Source: Enterococcus ureasiticus (GTDB lineage: Bacteria > Bacillota > Bacilli > Lactobacillales > Enterococcaceae). Taken from it: DNA of 64,000 nt. Made by a program: the position numbers and the translations under genes. The notes beneath the pieces are model-generated. The model ran no database searches. It saw only the letters and a list, made by a program, of their open reading frames with translations, and was not told the origin of the DNA. The DNA lies in assembly GCF_001730285.1 (NCBI RefSeq), contig NZ_MIJZ01000001.1:620001-684000 (forward strand), written 5' to 3'. Positions 25,970-34,193 of this stretch are shown piece after piece. Numbering within the stretch: position 1 is the stretch's first letter; each line of letters starts with the position of its first letter.

Positions 25970-26479
25970 TTATCGATTTAATTTTTCTATCAAGTGTATG
26001 GGCAGTACTCTGAATTCAACGACTCCAACGATATCCTTTTCAGAAACGAAACCATAATAGCGACTATCTGTCGAATAAGGTCTATTGTCACCTAGTACCA
26101 TGTAAGAGCCTTTTGGAATTATTTGACTACCGTTTTTTATATTTTCTGTATTAAAGTTTTCAGTAAAAAGAGCGTCCATTTTCTGCGCTTTTACTGTTTC
26201 TTCCTTATCAATAAAGGTTTCTTCAACTTCTTCATTGTTTACATATAACTGATCTGATTTATATTCTATCGATTCACCTGGCAATCCAATTACACGGCGG
26301 ATTGCTTTTTCATGTTGATCAGGTGTTTCAAAATAGACTAAGCTAAAGCGCTTGATTCTTGCCTGTTTGTTGATGTAAACAAACTCATTTTCTGCTAGCG
26401 TCGGCAGCATACTATAGCCCTCAACTTTAGAGAAAGTAAACAAAAATAGGGAAAGGATCCAGATTAGAACACATGTCAT
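25970..26479 (-). CDS. Signal peptidase I-like protein, main ORF
   Basis: A 169-residue ORF that contains a membrane segment and the SPase I fold: GYSMLPTL with the nucleophile Ser at 23, RRVIGLPGESIEYK and GDNRPYSTDSRYYG. In SPase I the general-base Lys precedes Arg-[VI]-[IV]-G-L-P-G; here that position is Arg (AIRRVIGLPGE), so the Ser/Lys dyad looks altered. No ribosome binding site precedes the ATG at 26479. The frame stays open upstream (ITQLYLEFGSSLF) into the A7 tract that ends the Lys-rich ORF at 26515-26700, so a -1 frameshift would join them into one 243-residue protein. Signal peptidases often accompany WxL and pilus loci. Confidence 0.8.
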   Translation of the reverse strand: MTCVLIWILSLFLFTFSKVEGYSMLPTLAENEFVYINKQARIKRFSLVYFETPDQHEKAIRRVIGLPGESIEYKSDQLYVNNEEVEETFIDKEETVKAQKMDALFTENFNTENIKNGSQIIPKGSYMVLGDNRPYSTDSRYYGFVSEKDIVGVVEFRVLPIHLIEKLNR

Positions 26480-26514
26480 AAATAACGAACTACCAAATTC
26501 TAAATAGAGCTGCG

Positions 26515-26700
26515 TTATTTTTTTCTTTTTTCTTTTTTTTGAAGAAGCTTTTTTTCTACATTCTTTTTTTGACCTGACTTTGTTTTTTTTTTAACCGTTC
26601 TTTGTTTACGTTTATTTTGGCTTTTTCCGACATCTTTTCTTGAAGATTCTTGTTTTCTTTTACGTTTATTTGAGTGATGTGTTTGGTTATCCATAAACAT
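26515..26700 (-). CDS. Lys/Arg-rich N-terminal part of signal peptidase (frameshift partner)
   Basis: A 61-residue, extremely basic ORF (KRKRKQESSRKD, KKKTKSGQKK) with GCGGAG just upstream of its ATG. Its last codons AGA AAA AAA TAA contain A-AAA-AAA (26518-26524), a canonical -1 slippery heptamer directly before the stop. Slipping back one base continues into the signal peptidase frame. On this reading the ORF is the cytoplasmic N-terminus of the peptidase. The alternatives are a real inactivating indel, slipped-strand phase variation in the A-tract, or a sequencing error in the homopolymer. Confidence 0.6.
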   Translation of the reverse strand: MFMDNQTHHSNKRKRKQESSRKDVGKSQNKRKQRTVKKKTKSGQKKNVEKKLLQKKEKRKK

Positions 26701-26720
26701 TCAGCTCCGCTTTATTGTTG

Positions 26721-27383
26721 TCATTTTTTTTCTGCCAGTGATTTTTCATTGATCTTAAATTGCTTGATAACAGCTTGTTCATTTTTCTTAACTCTTTCAA
26801 TATCTCCTCTAAAAGATTCTAATAAAGAGGCATCTTTATAAAATCCTTTTGATTGCGACGACAAATTGATTCCTAGCTCCTTCATTGAAGAATAATAACG
26901 ATTGATGCGAATTTGACCTTCACCGTTGATACGATAGTCCGCTTTATTTAATGCAAATGCAGCTAATCGTAGAGATAGATTATCTAAATTTTGTTCAGCT
27001 CGATCTCCTTCACCTGATTCAGCCAATTGCAATTGTTCCTCAATATCACGAAGATTGTAGTATCCTGAAACAATCACCTTTTTATCTTCTTGACTTAGAT
27101 TCGTTGATTGATAATATATAGCGTACATTGAAGTCGTAGCGCCTAAAACCGTCACAAGTAAGCATAAGAAGCTTCCAATTATTCTCTTGTTTTTTTTCTT
27201 TTTTAACTGCCTCTTTTTCCTAGCAATTACTTTTCGCTTACGCTTATTTCTTGTTCGGATCAAACGTAATTTTCTTTGCTCTTTATTGGCCTTTATAATT
27301 CCTACCATGAGCAAGAAAATAAAAAGGAGAAAGATAATCGCTATCGCTAAACTTATGACTGCAATCCAATCTAATAGTGTCAT
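26721..27383 (-). CDS. WxL-operon membrane protein, two spans
   Basis: A 220-residue protein with a membrane segment at about 5-30, a very basic linker (KRKRKVIARKKRQLKKKKNKR), a second segment at about 70-92 and an extracellular helical domain (NLSQEDKKVIVSGYYNLRDIEEQLQLAE...). I do not know its function. The position between the DUF916 protein (24 bp upstream) and the signal peptidase ORF (20 bp downstream) makes it part of the WxL operon. It may be an assembly factor for the surface complex. Confidence 0.7.
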   Translation of the reverse strand: MTLLDWIAVISLAIAIIFLLFIFLLMVGIIKANKEQRKLRLIRTRNKRKRKVIARKKRQLKKKKNKRIIGSFLCLLVTVLGATTSMYAIYYQSTNLSQEDKKVIVSGYYNLRDIEEQLQLAESGEGDRAEQNLDNLSLRLAAFALNKADYRINGEGQIRINRYYSSMKELGINLSSQSKGFYKDASLLESFRGDIERVKKNEQAVIKQFKINEKSLAEKK

Positions 27384-27406
27384 TTTATTCCTTCCAACTT
27401 CCCGTC

Positions 27407-28474
27407 CTATCTTTTTTTAGACATACGTTTTTTCTTTTTACTTTTTTTATTTGTTACGAAACGAATAATCAAGAACATAATCAAGAAAAATCCGATGACA
27501 CCTCCGACAATCATACCGACTAATTTAAAATCAATTCCTCGTTCTTGATCCATGCCGATGTCTTCTCGATTAAATTTGTCCGCTTCTTCTTTGGTAATGG
27601 TAAACATCTCTGTCCATTCCCATTTCTTATCGCCAGAATTTGCTGTGACATGGGCTCTATATTGCCCAGGAACCATTGGTTGACCTTCCATGGTGACTGG
27701 ATAATTTAAAACACTGTTTGGTGCCATTCTCATTTTTGTTTTTTTAGATTCGTAAAGAACTTCATCTTTTTTTTCAGGCATGATTTGAACCTCTACTGTG
27801 AGGTCTTCTAATAAATCAGTTGCTTGATTCGCTAAATCAACGGTAATTGTATTTCGACCATTTGGCTGTGTACCATACGTTTTGAGATACCCCATTTTGG
27901 GTTCGACTTTTGTATCGTTTTCTTTTAGTAACATTGCTATAGTATAAGCATATTCATTGATGATTGTTGTTCCTGTATTTTCTTTCTTTTCCTCTTCATC
28001 AGATACTTTTTGTAATTGTATCCCGCCTAAAATAATACCGTCATAACTAGTTTCAGGCATATTTATTTCTAATTCTAGGTCTTTATCTGATTCAGGAGGT
28101 AATGTAATTTCTTTCGGTCCTTTTACAATATCGGTGAAATCAAATTTCATTGATGCATCTTTGTCTAACTTTGTTTTTCCATATTCTAAAACACCATTTG
28201 AATTCGTTCTAGCACCGTTTAAATTCACCTCAACTGTTACTTCTTTTTTACCTAGATTGGTTAGTGTGATTGACACTTTTTGCTTTTGACCAGGTGTCAT
28301 TTTTAAATTAAAGTACCCAGAATCATCAATCTGATTTTCTGGATGATTGGTTTTGTATAAAAAGCCAACAGCTCCTGAAGGATCAGATGTAGCATTGCTT
28401 ACTTGTGTTTGAACAAAAAAAATGGACAGTATTAAAAAAAATGTAATAAATGACTGTTGAAAAAATTTTTTCAT
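27407..28474 (-). CDS. WxL-associated cell-wall protein (DUF916/DUF3324)
   Basis: A 355-residue membrane-anchored protein. Signal peptide (FITFFLILSIFFVQTQVSNA), then the DUF916 peptidoglycan-binding domain (about 40-165: GAVGFLYKTNHPENQIDDSGYFNL, KVSITLTNLG) and the DUF3324 host-binding domain (about 170-300), a C-terminal membrane span (about 315-340) and a basic tail (KKSKKKKRMSKKR). In other WxL loci this protein binds the WxL proteins and ties them to the wall. The ATG at 28474 is 15 bases from GGGAGG, a long spacing; a hairpin at 28508-28535 lies just before it and could modulate expression. Confidence 0.9.
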   Translation of the reverse strand: MKKFFQQSFITFFLILSIFFVQTQVSNATSDPSGAVGFLYKTNHPENQIDDSGYFNLKMTPGQKQKVSITLTNLGKKEVTVEVNLNGARTNSNGVLEYGKTKLDKDASMKFDFTDIVKGPKEITLPPESDKDLELEINMPETSYDGIILGGIQLQKVSDEEEKKENTGTTIINEYAYTIAMLLKENDTKVEPKMGYLKTYGTQPNGRNTITVDLANQATDLLEDLTVEVQIMPEKKDEVLYESKKTKMRMAPNSVLNYPVTMEGQPMVPGQYRAHVTANSGDKKWEWTEMFTITKEEADKFNREDIGMDQERGIDFKLVGMIVGGVIGFFLIMFLIIRFVTNKKSKKKKRMSKKR

Positions 28475-28507
28475 AAGCGTAAAATAAATCCTCCCATTCA
28501 AAAACAC

Positions 28508-28535
28508 GCTCACTAATCACTTAAAATTAGTGAGC
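28508..28535 (-). terminator. Intra-operon hairpin before the DUF916 gene
   Basis: A perfect 10-bp stem (GCTCACTAAT, 28508-28517 with 28526-28535) is followed on the minus strand by GTGTTTTTG. It lies between the WxL gene at 28576 and the DUF916 gene and may be a partial terminator that makes the WxL proteins more abundant than the downstream parts. Confidence 0.5.
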
Positions 28536-28575
28536 TTGTCTTATAAAATATTCTCGTATTAATTAATCATTGATT

Positions 28576-29394
28576 TTAAAGTACTTCTGCTAATTCCCAT
28601 AAAACGATAGCGGTATGCGCTTCTTTTGTTTTCACTGTTTTACCTGGAACAAATAGTGAAACGGACCCATTTTCAATTTTGTTTGCATCTGTTTTATTTG
28701 GTACACCAGTCGAATCTGCTGCTGTTCCTTTTCCTGAAGCAGTGTTATATGCTACTGTGTTACCAAAGGCAACTGTGTACGTACCAAAACCATCTGCAGC
28801 ATTTTTCGTTTCAAGTACATCTACTACATTTTCAGTTTGATCTAATGTAAATGCTGAACCAGTTGCGGCTAACGTTGCATGAGCACTAGTTGTTGCATCC
28901 GTTGCGGTTTCTACGATTGGATTTTTAAAACTAATTGTTGCATTATCTAAAACATTTCCAGAAGTCGCTTTAAATTGTTGTGTCATTTTTGCTCTTAAAG
29001 CCCATTTCGAACGTTTGTTAATGCGTTTATCCGTTAGCTGTAAATAAACCCCTCTTTTTTCTTTTGTTCCATCATTTTGAGTAATCTCTACTTGTTCAGC
29101 AAAATAATTTTCATCTGTTAAAACCGCTTTTTGTTGTTTGAAATTCATTGCTGAAACACCATCAATTTTTAATGGACCGTTATCTGGGTTCGGCGTATAC
29201 GGTGGGTCAACTGGTTTTTCTGGATCTTCTGGATCGACGTCTGGGTTTTTACCAGAATCTTCTACATAATCAATTGTTCCAGATCCATTTGCTTGAGTCG
29301 CTTTTCCATTATCCGCGCTCGCTGCGGCTGGTAATAATACGTTAGCTCCTAATACTGTTAGTAATGCGATAGAACATAATGTTCTTTTTTTCAT
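28576..29394 (-). CDS. WxL-domain surface protein
   Basis: A 272-residue secreted protein with a signal peptide (to about residue 27, AAASA) and an acidic Pro-rich linker (PDVDPEDPEKPVDPPYTPNPD, about 50-72). The C-terminal WxL domain, which binds peptidoglycan non-covalently, has the two diagnostic Trp-x-Leu motifs WAL (SKWALRAKM) and WEL (VLWELAEVL, at the very end). It follows the second WxL gene by 31 bp and belongs to the same operon. Confidence 0.93.
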   Translation of the reverse strand: MKKRTLCSIALLTVLGANVLLPAAASADNGKATQANGSGTIDYVEDSGKNPDVDPEDPEKPVDPPYTPNPDNGPLKIDGVSAMNFKQQKAVLTDENYFAEQVEITQNDGTKEKRGVYLQLTDKRINKRSKWALRAKMTQQFKATSGNVLDNATISFKNPIVETATDATTSAHATLAATGSAFTLDQTENVVDVLETKNAADGFGTYTVAFGNTVAYNTASGKGTAADSTGVPNKTDANKIENGSVSLFVPGKTVKTKEAHTAIVLWELAEVL

Positions 29395-29425
29395 TTGTGT
29401 TTCCTCCTAGATAGTCTTTTGATAT

Positions 29426-30217
29426 TTATGGTAACTCAGATAAAATCCAAGTTAGCACCGTTTGGTATTTTCCAGGTTCTCTGTCAGATGATCCTGGAAT
29501 AAAAAATGTTACTGCGTTATTTTCATAAGCCTGTTTATTTTCAAAGTTTGGATCAAGGACTGGTTGACCTGTATCATCAACCAGCGGTGTTAGAGTTGAA
29601 TCTAAGCCATTCTCATTTTCATCAGAAGCACCAAATTCTACACTCCAGATTCCTTGTCCTTTTCCTTTATCAGCTTTTGCTAGATCGTACGTTGTTTGTA
29701 TTTTATCGATTTTAATGACGTCATTTACCAATGATGGTGCGTACTTTTTGTCCATTGAAGAATTTGTCCACGATTTATCTAATGAAATATAGGAACCCTT
29801 CAGTTGAGAAGCGTCATTCTTTGGAATCATAAAGTTCGTTTCTTGCCGAACTTGTAACGTCCAACCAGCTCCGCTAGAACGGCTATCTGTTATTTGAACA
29901 AAATTTCCTCTTGGACCAGTATCATCGTGAAACAATTGCGCTCGCGCCTGATAGAAATGATCATTTTTTGATAATTTATGCCGACCAAAGTCTAGTCTAG
30001 GAACAAAATCAATTCTAAGAAATCCTTCTGTTGATGGACTTGGACCTGGATCAATTGGCTTTATAGGCTTTTCTGGATCTACTACCTGTGGCGGGATAAG
30101 TGATGCATCAAAACTAATCGTCCCTTCTTGGGTAATTGAATTTGCCTTGACCTTTGTGACCGGTGTAGTCAAAAGAAGCACAGAGAAACAAAATGTAAAT
30201 ATTAAAGTCTTTTTCAC
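29426..30217 (-). CDS. WxL-domain surface protein, GTG start
   Basis: A 263-residue secreted WxL protein. Signal peptide to about residue 25 (KVKANS), Pro-rich linker (PPQVVDPEKPIKPIDPGPSP) and a WxL domain with motifs WTL (GAGWTLQVRQE) and WIL (VLTWILSELP, end). The GTG start overlaps the TGA stop of the LPXTG-type gene by 4 bp, so the two are translationally coupled. Confidence 0.92.
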   Translation of the reverse strand: MKKTLIFTFCFSVLLLTTPVTKVKANSITQEGTISFDASLIPPQVVDPEKPIKPIDPGPSPSTEGFLRIDFVPRLDFGRHKLSKNDHFYQARAQLFHDDTGPRGNFVQITDSRSSGAGWTLQVRQETNFMIPKNDASQLKGSYISLDKSWTNSSMDKKYAPSLVNDVIKIDKIQTTYDLAKADKGKGQGIWSVEFGASDENENGLDSTLTPLVDDTGQPVLDPNFENKQAYENNAVTFFIPGSSDREPGKYQTVLTWILSELP

Positions 30218-30567
30218 GGTTTGTTCTCTCCTTTACGCTCTTTTCTTTGTTTTTTCAAGTACACATATACTATTGAGAAAGCAAGAATCACACCGCTGAG
30301 TGTCAAAGATTTTTTCACGATTTCTCCTGTTTGTGGATAGCGTCCAACAGGCTTTTTGACTGTTGTATCCTCTGCATCATTAACTGGATTCGATGTGCTA
30401 CTTGGCGTTTTTTCTTTTTCATCCGGCTCATCACGATAAAACTCAATTACAGCCTCATGTCCAACTTGACCGCCTTCAGCTGCAAAATGCTTTATCGGAT
30501 TAAAAAAACTTGCAAGACCTAAGACAGAGATAGTCAGAATACAAACGAATCGTTTATTTTTTTTCAT
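30214..30567 (-). CDS. Small sortase-anchored protein with YPQTG signal
   Basis: A 117-residue secreted protein: signal peptide (to about FAAEG), a short acidic Ser/Thr-rich stretch and a C-terminal sorting signal YPQTGE followed by a membrane span and the tail KKQRKERKG. The usual LPxTG has Tyr at the first position, so a dedicated or tolerant sortase may be needed. Small LPxTG proteins are constant members of WxL loci. The start at 30567 follows AGGGGAGAA; the frame to 30648 has no support. Confidence 0.85.
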   Translation of the reverse strand: MKKNKRFVCILTISVLGLASFFNPIKHFAAEGGQVGHEAVIEFYRDEPDEKEKTPSSTSNPVNDAEDTTVKKPVGRYPQTGEIVKKSLTLSGVILAFSIVYVYLKKQRKERKGENKP

Positions 30568-30580
30568 ACATTTCTCCCCT

Positions 30581-33001
30581 CTAAGGTCCTTCAAATAATT
30601 CCCATTCAATAATCCCAGTATAAACACCGGATTCTTTGACCGCACCAACCTCAGTTTTTAGTTTAAAACCGTCCCCTTTTGCTGACCATTTATCACTAAT
30701 TTTATTAGGTGAGCCATCTGAATTCTTTCCTACAGCAACATCTTGCATTCCCGAATTCAACTTAATTTCATTTCCGCTATAAATATAGCGGATAGCACCC
30801 GTTACAACTTCACTATTACTATTTGTTAATTCTTGTTTCATACGTGCTTTGAGTTTCCATGTTTTTTTAGTAGCCCGACTATCTTGAATTTCCAAAGCGC
30901 CATCGATTCTAACGGGTTCTTCAATCACAGTTTCTTGCGCTTTAATAATTTGGGTACCAAAGTCGATTTCTTTTGGTGCAGATAATACGATTCGACCTTT
31001 AAATTTATAAGTCACTGTTCGACCCTCTTCAACGATTTCAATTGCATTTTCGGGTATTGGTTTATCAGTGATTTCATATTTCTTTTCTAGTTGCTCGTTT
31101 ATGGCTTTCACCACAGCTTTTTCTTTGGTCAAATCAATCAGGCTACCTACTTTTCCAGATATCTTAATATCTGGGTGGATTATATTATTTTCTTCATCGA
31201 CAAATTTGACTATCAGATCTGCAACGCCAGCTTTGATTGTTAAATTCAGAATTTTTTCTTCCGAGGTATGTCCTTCACTATCAACCGCGTATACTTTGAT
31301 CACTTTTTTCCCGAGCGTTAACACAGAACTAGGTAATGTAAATTGCCAGTCTATTTTTTTACCTGGGTTAGCCATATCGTTTTCGACTTTTTCACCAAAA
31401 TGAACAGCTGGACCATCATCGACCGTATAATATAAATCTACAGAAGGACTCTCAGAATCTCTCCATTGACCCGTGACATCAAATGCATTTCCTAAAAGCA
31501 CGTCTTGGTCATTTTGATCAATGAAAACTTCTGGCGGATTCCCTGGAAGCCCGATCGTTACATCATAGGTCATTTTTGTCCCTTCATTAGCTTCAAGAGA
31601 AATTGGCTGATTTTTCATGAAGATTGCTGTATCCATCTTATTGATATCAGAAGTCATATATACTAATTGATCAGCAGGATAATTTTGAGCCTCGTATCCC
31701 AATGAATTTAAAGCTGAGAAGCCTGAATCATCATAATTAAAGAAATAATTCAGAAAATGGTCTCTGGAAAATTCTGTTGTTCCTTGAATCCAGTGTCTTC
31801 CTGTCCAGTTTTGGACATGATCAGGTCCTGTAAAGAGATATTGAAGCTTATACTTATTTATCTTATCTTTAGTATTTTCAATATAGACACCTTTGTTGTC
31901 GCCAATCGCATAAATCGGTACTTGGTCATCCTCATTTAATTCAGTATCGATCATCGAACCGATAACAAAATCTGTTTCTTTACCTGTCCCCGTATTGGTT
32001 ACAGTATATTCAACGTTTACTGTACCAGTTGTCTTACCCGTCATCACGATCTCAACATGGAATTTTTTTGAATCAAACGCTGTGTTATAGGTCAATTTAT
32101 AAACAGTCATTCCATTTGGTAAAATACGTTTGTAATATTTATAGCCTTCACTTGTGATATGACTTCCTGTATTAAATATAGTTGGCTTTGTATTATTTCC
32201 GTATGCATAAATCAATCCGTAGCTAGTCCATAAAGATTGTCCCGCTTCTTCCGGCTTACTTAAACGACTTGGCTTATGATAAATATGCTGAACTCGGTTC
32301 CCCTCATTCATAAAAGTTACATTTGGAATTGCAAATTGTTTTTGTCTATTTCCAGAAATATTGGTGGTCCCTAATGCCTCTGTAGGTCCAAAGCCATAAC
32401 GCAGTTCTTTTCCAACACCTGCTGAGATTGACGCTTCTTCGGATTTCGTTATCTCCGTCCATTCATCAGAGTATGGCGTAGAAATATCAGTACGAGCCTG
32501 TTGTTGTTCCTCTGACTGAACTGTTGACGCTTCAGTAGATGTAGCAACATTCTTTTCAATCAACAACTGATTGGACTGGTCCTGATCTGAAGACGCTTGA
32601 ATTGAAAGTACTTCTTTAGAATCACTTGTCCCTTTGAAATATAGCGTTGTTTCTTGAGCCTCTTTTTTTAGGGTTAGCTTCATTTGCGTTTTATCATTGT
32701 CAACTTGAATAAAGGACATTTTTTCTTTGTTCAGCTCAAGTATTTTGTCTTTATCAAAAGAAACACCTTTAGAATAATCTAATACAATTGGTTGATCTTT
32801 ATCAGAGTCTTTTACATTTAATGTAAAATATAATTCATTTTCTGAAGATGCTTGAATTTGATTTGTTGTTTGTTCTAATACCATCTTATTGGTTTCAGTA
32901 TCAGAAGCTTTGATTGAAGAGCTTTTCATATAGAATAAACTTCCAAGCAATAACACTAGTCCAGCCATTCCCAAAGAATAAGATTTTTTCCTATTTTTCA
33001 T
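30581..33001 (-). CDS. Large WxL-domain surface protein
   Basis: An 806-residue secreted protein and the first structural gene of the WxL operon. Signal peptide, Ser/Gln-rich region (to about 165), a large N-terminal beta-rich domain (NVTFMNEGNRVQHIYHKPSRLS ...), a Big/cadherin-like domain (about 495-590, FDVTGQWRDSESPSVDLYY), a MucBP-like domain (about 595-670, LIVKFVDEENNIIHPDIKISG) and a C-terminal WxL domain with WKL (KTWKLKARMKQ) and WEL (IIEWELFEGP, end). Probably the main adhesive or matrix-binding subunit. GAAAGGAGT precedes the ATG. It begins 81 bp after the regulator gene. Confidence 0.92.
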   Translation of the reverse strand: MKNRKKSYSLGMAGLVLLLGSLFYMKSSSIKASDTETNKMVLEQTTNQIQASSENELYFTLNVKDSDKDQPIVLDYSKGVSFDKDKILELNKEKMSFIQVDNDKTQMKLTLKKEAQETTLYFKGTSDSKEVLSIQASSDQDQSNQLLIEKNVATSTEASTVQSEEQQQARTDISTPYSDEWTEITKSEEASISAGVGKELRYGFGPTEALGTTNISGNRQKQFAIPNVTFMNEGNRVQHIYHKPSRLSKPEEAGQSLWTSYGLIYAYGNNTKPTIFNTGSHITSEGYKYYKRILPNGMTVYKLTYNTAFDSKKFHVEIVMTGKTTGTVNVEYTVTNTGTGKETDFVIGSMIDTELNEDDQVPIYAIGDNKGVYIENTKDKINKYKLQYLFTGPDHVQNWTGRHWIQGTTEFSRDHFLNYFFNYDDSGFSALNSLGYEAQNYPADQLVYMTSDINKMDTAIFMKNQPISLEANEGTKMTYDVTIGLPGNPPEVFIDQNDQDVLLGNAFDVTGQWRDSESPSVDLYYTVDDGPAVHFGEKVENDMANPGKKIDWQFTLPSSVLTLGKKVIKVYAVDSEGHTSEEKILNLTIKAGVADLIVKFVDEENNIIHPDIKISGKVGSLIDLTKEKAVVKAINEQLEKKYEITDKPIPENAIEIVEEGRTVTYKFKGRIVLSAPKEIDFGTQIIKAQETVIEEPVRIDGALEIQDSRATKKTWKLKARMKQELTNSNSEVVTGAIRYIYSGNEIKLNSGMQDVAVGKNSDGSPNKISDKWSAKGDGFKLKTEVGAVKESGVYTGIIEWELFEGP

Positions 33002-33082
33002 TTTTTCAACTCCTTTCTAAACCTAATTTCCTTGCTCACGGTCCTCAACGCAAGCAAGTGGCTACTTGTGCTTTGTCAAAAA

Positions 33083-33820
33083 TTAACAGGTTAGACGATA
33101 CCCAATAGAACGAACTGTTTTTATGAGGTTGCCATTGTCTGAGGTCGCTTTTAGTTTTCTTCTTATATGAAAGATTATGTTTGCAACTCGATATTGCTGA
33201 TTGTCAATAGATGATTTCCAGACAAAATCATAGATTTCTTCATATGAAACAACTTTATTTCTTTTTTGGTATAACATTTCAAAAGTTCGATACTCAAGAC
33301 GTGTTAAATTAACTTCTTTTTCCCCATCTAAAACAATGCTTAGATTACTCGGATAAAGTTCGACTTTATGGACATCATTCGTTTTGTCTGCAAATTCCAT
33401 ATATGGATCTGAATGATCATCTATTTTTTTTTGATTATAAATTGTTTTATTGAAATCATTTTGCTGACGATACAAAGCATTTTTCATTACTAATGTAAAT
33501 TCTTCTGGAAAATTGTTTGCCGGTATAACGCCATCCACACCTAATTTTAAAAAAATTATATTTTTTACACTATTTTTGTCGTGTGTTAAGACCCAAATTA
33601 ATTTATTTGTTCTCTCTTTTATTTCCATAATTGTATTTAATGTTCGAGTCATCGCATTATCATCGTCACTGTTATCCGGAACGATAATACAATCGACTTC
33701 TTGAATTGTTAGCTGAATATTTTCTTGATTGATTAGTTTTGTATGGCCAATTTCACTGATTTTTTTCAAATACTCTTTGGAAAGTGTTCCTGAAAATGAA
33801 GTAACTCCTATGTTATACAT
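33083..33820 (-). CDS. Orphan winged-helix regulator heading the WxL operon
   Basis: A 245-residue protein with a C-terminal OmpR/PhoB-type winged helix (about 150-245: LTRLEYRTFEMLYQKRNKVVSYEEIYDFVW ... IRRKL ... IKTVRSIGYRL). The N-terminal half has a receiver-like pattern but lacks the acidic pair at its start (MYNIGVTSFSG) and the Lys near its end (GVDGVIPANNF), so phosphorylation is unlikely. No kinase is adjacent. The start at 33820 has AAGGAAGGA upstream; the frame runs on through the inverted repeat at 33950-33975 without support. Its promoter region abuts the invertible segment, so its transcription may depend on inversion. Confidence 0.8.
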   Translation of the reverse strand: MYNIGVTSFSGTLSKEYLKKISEIGHTKLINQENIQLTIQEVDCIIVPDNSDDDNAMTRTLNTIMEIKERTNKLIWVLTHDKNSVKNIIFLKLGVDGVIPANNFPEEFTLVMKNALYRQQNDFNKTIYNQKKIDDHSDPYMEFADKTNDVHKVELYPSNLSIVLDGEKEVNLTRLEYRTFEMLYQKRNKVVSYEEIYDFVWKSSIDNQQYRVANIIFHIRRKLKATSDNGNLIKTVRSIGYRLTC

Positions 33821-33949
33821 TGACTGTCCTTCCTTTTTACATCTATTTTGTTGATAGATATTTATTTTTTTAAACGATTCTATTATTTTTTTTAAACTTC
33901 TTACTATGTTATACTCAATTAAATTGATGGGTATTAATAAGATAAAAAG

Positions 33950-33975
33950 TTTCCTCATTGTTGTACAAAGAAGAA
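33950..33975. repeat. Left inverted repeat of the invertible segment
   Basis: Perfect 26-bp match, in inverse orientation, to 35570-35595. The repeat reads as two imperfect 9-bp arms (TTCTTCTTT and, reversed, TTCCTCATT) around a 7-bp spacer GTACAAC, the layout of a tyrosine recombinase crossover site. It lies 130 bp upstream of the regulator start. Confidence 0.9.
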
Positions 33976-34065
33976 AAAAAGTGTTAAACACCATTCTTAT
34001 TGACATTAAAATGTTTTTTGACGGTTCAATGACGGCTTATAATAATTTTAAAGAACATTTATATA

Positions 34066-34112
34066 CAAAAAAGAGGGTAAAACAACACTCAATAAGCGTT
34101 GTTTTACCCTCT
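34066..34112 (-). terminator. Terminator of recombinase 2
   Basis: A perfect 15-bp stem (34072-34086 with 34098-34112, AGAGGGTAAAACAAC) with a minus-strand T-run. In the sequenced orientation it keeps recombinase transcription from running into the regulator gene. Confidence 0.9.
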
Positions 34113-34193
34113 AAAAGAAGAAGCAACAAAATGTAAAATTTAAGGATTTAAGGTTCATATAAACTATTATTTCTTAAACTGTTGCTCTTATTA

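Noticed and set aside
33821-34006. N-terminal extension of the WxL regulator through the inverted repeat
   Set aside because: The frame is open but lacks a ribosome binding site, while the ATG at 33820 has a strong one; the extension is also unlike any receiver domain.
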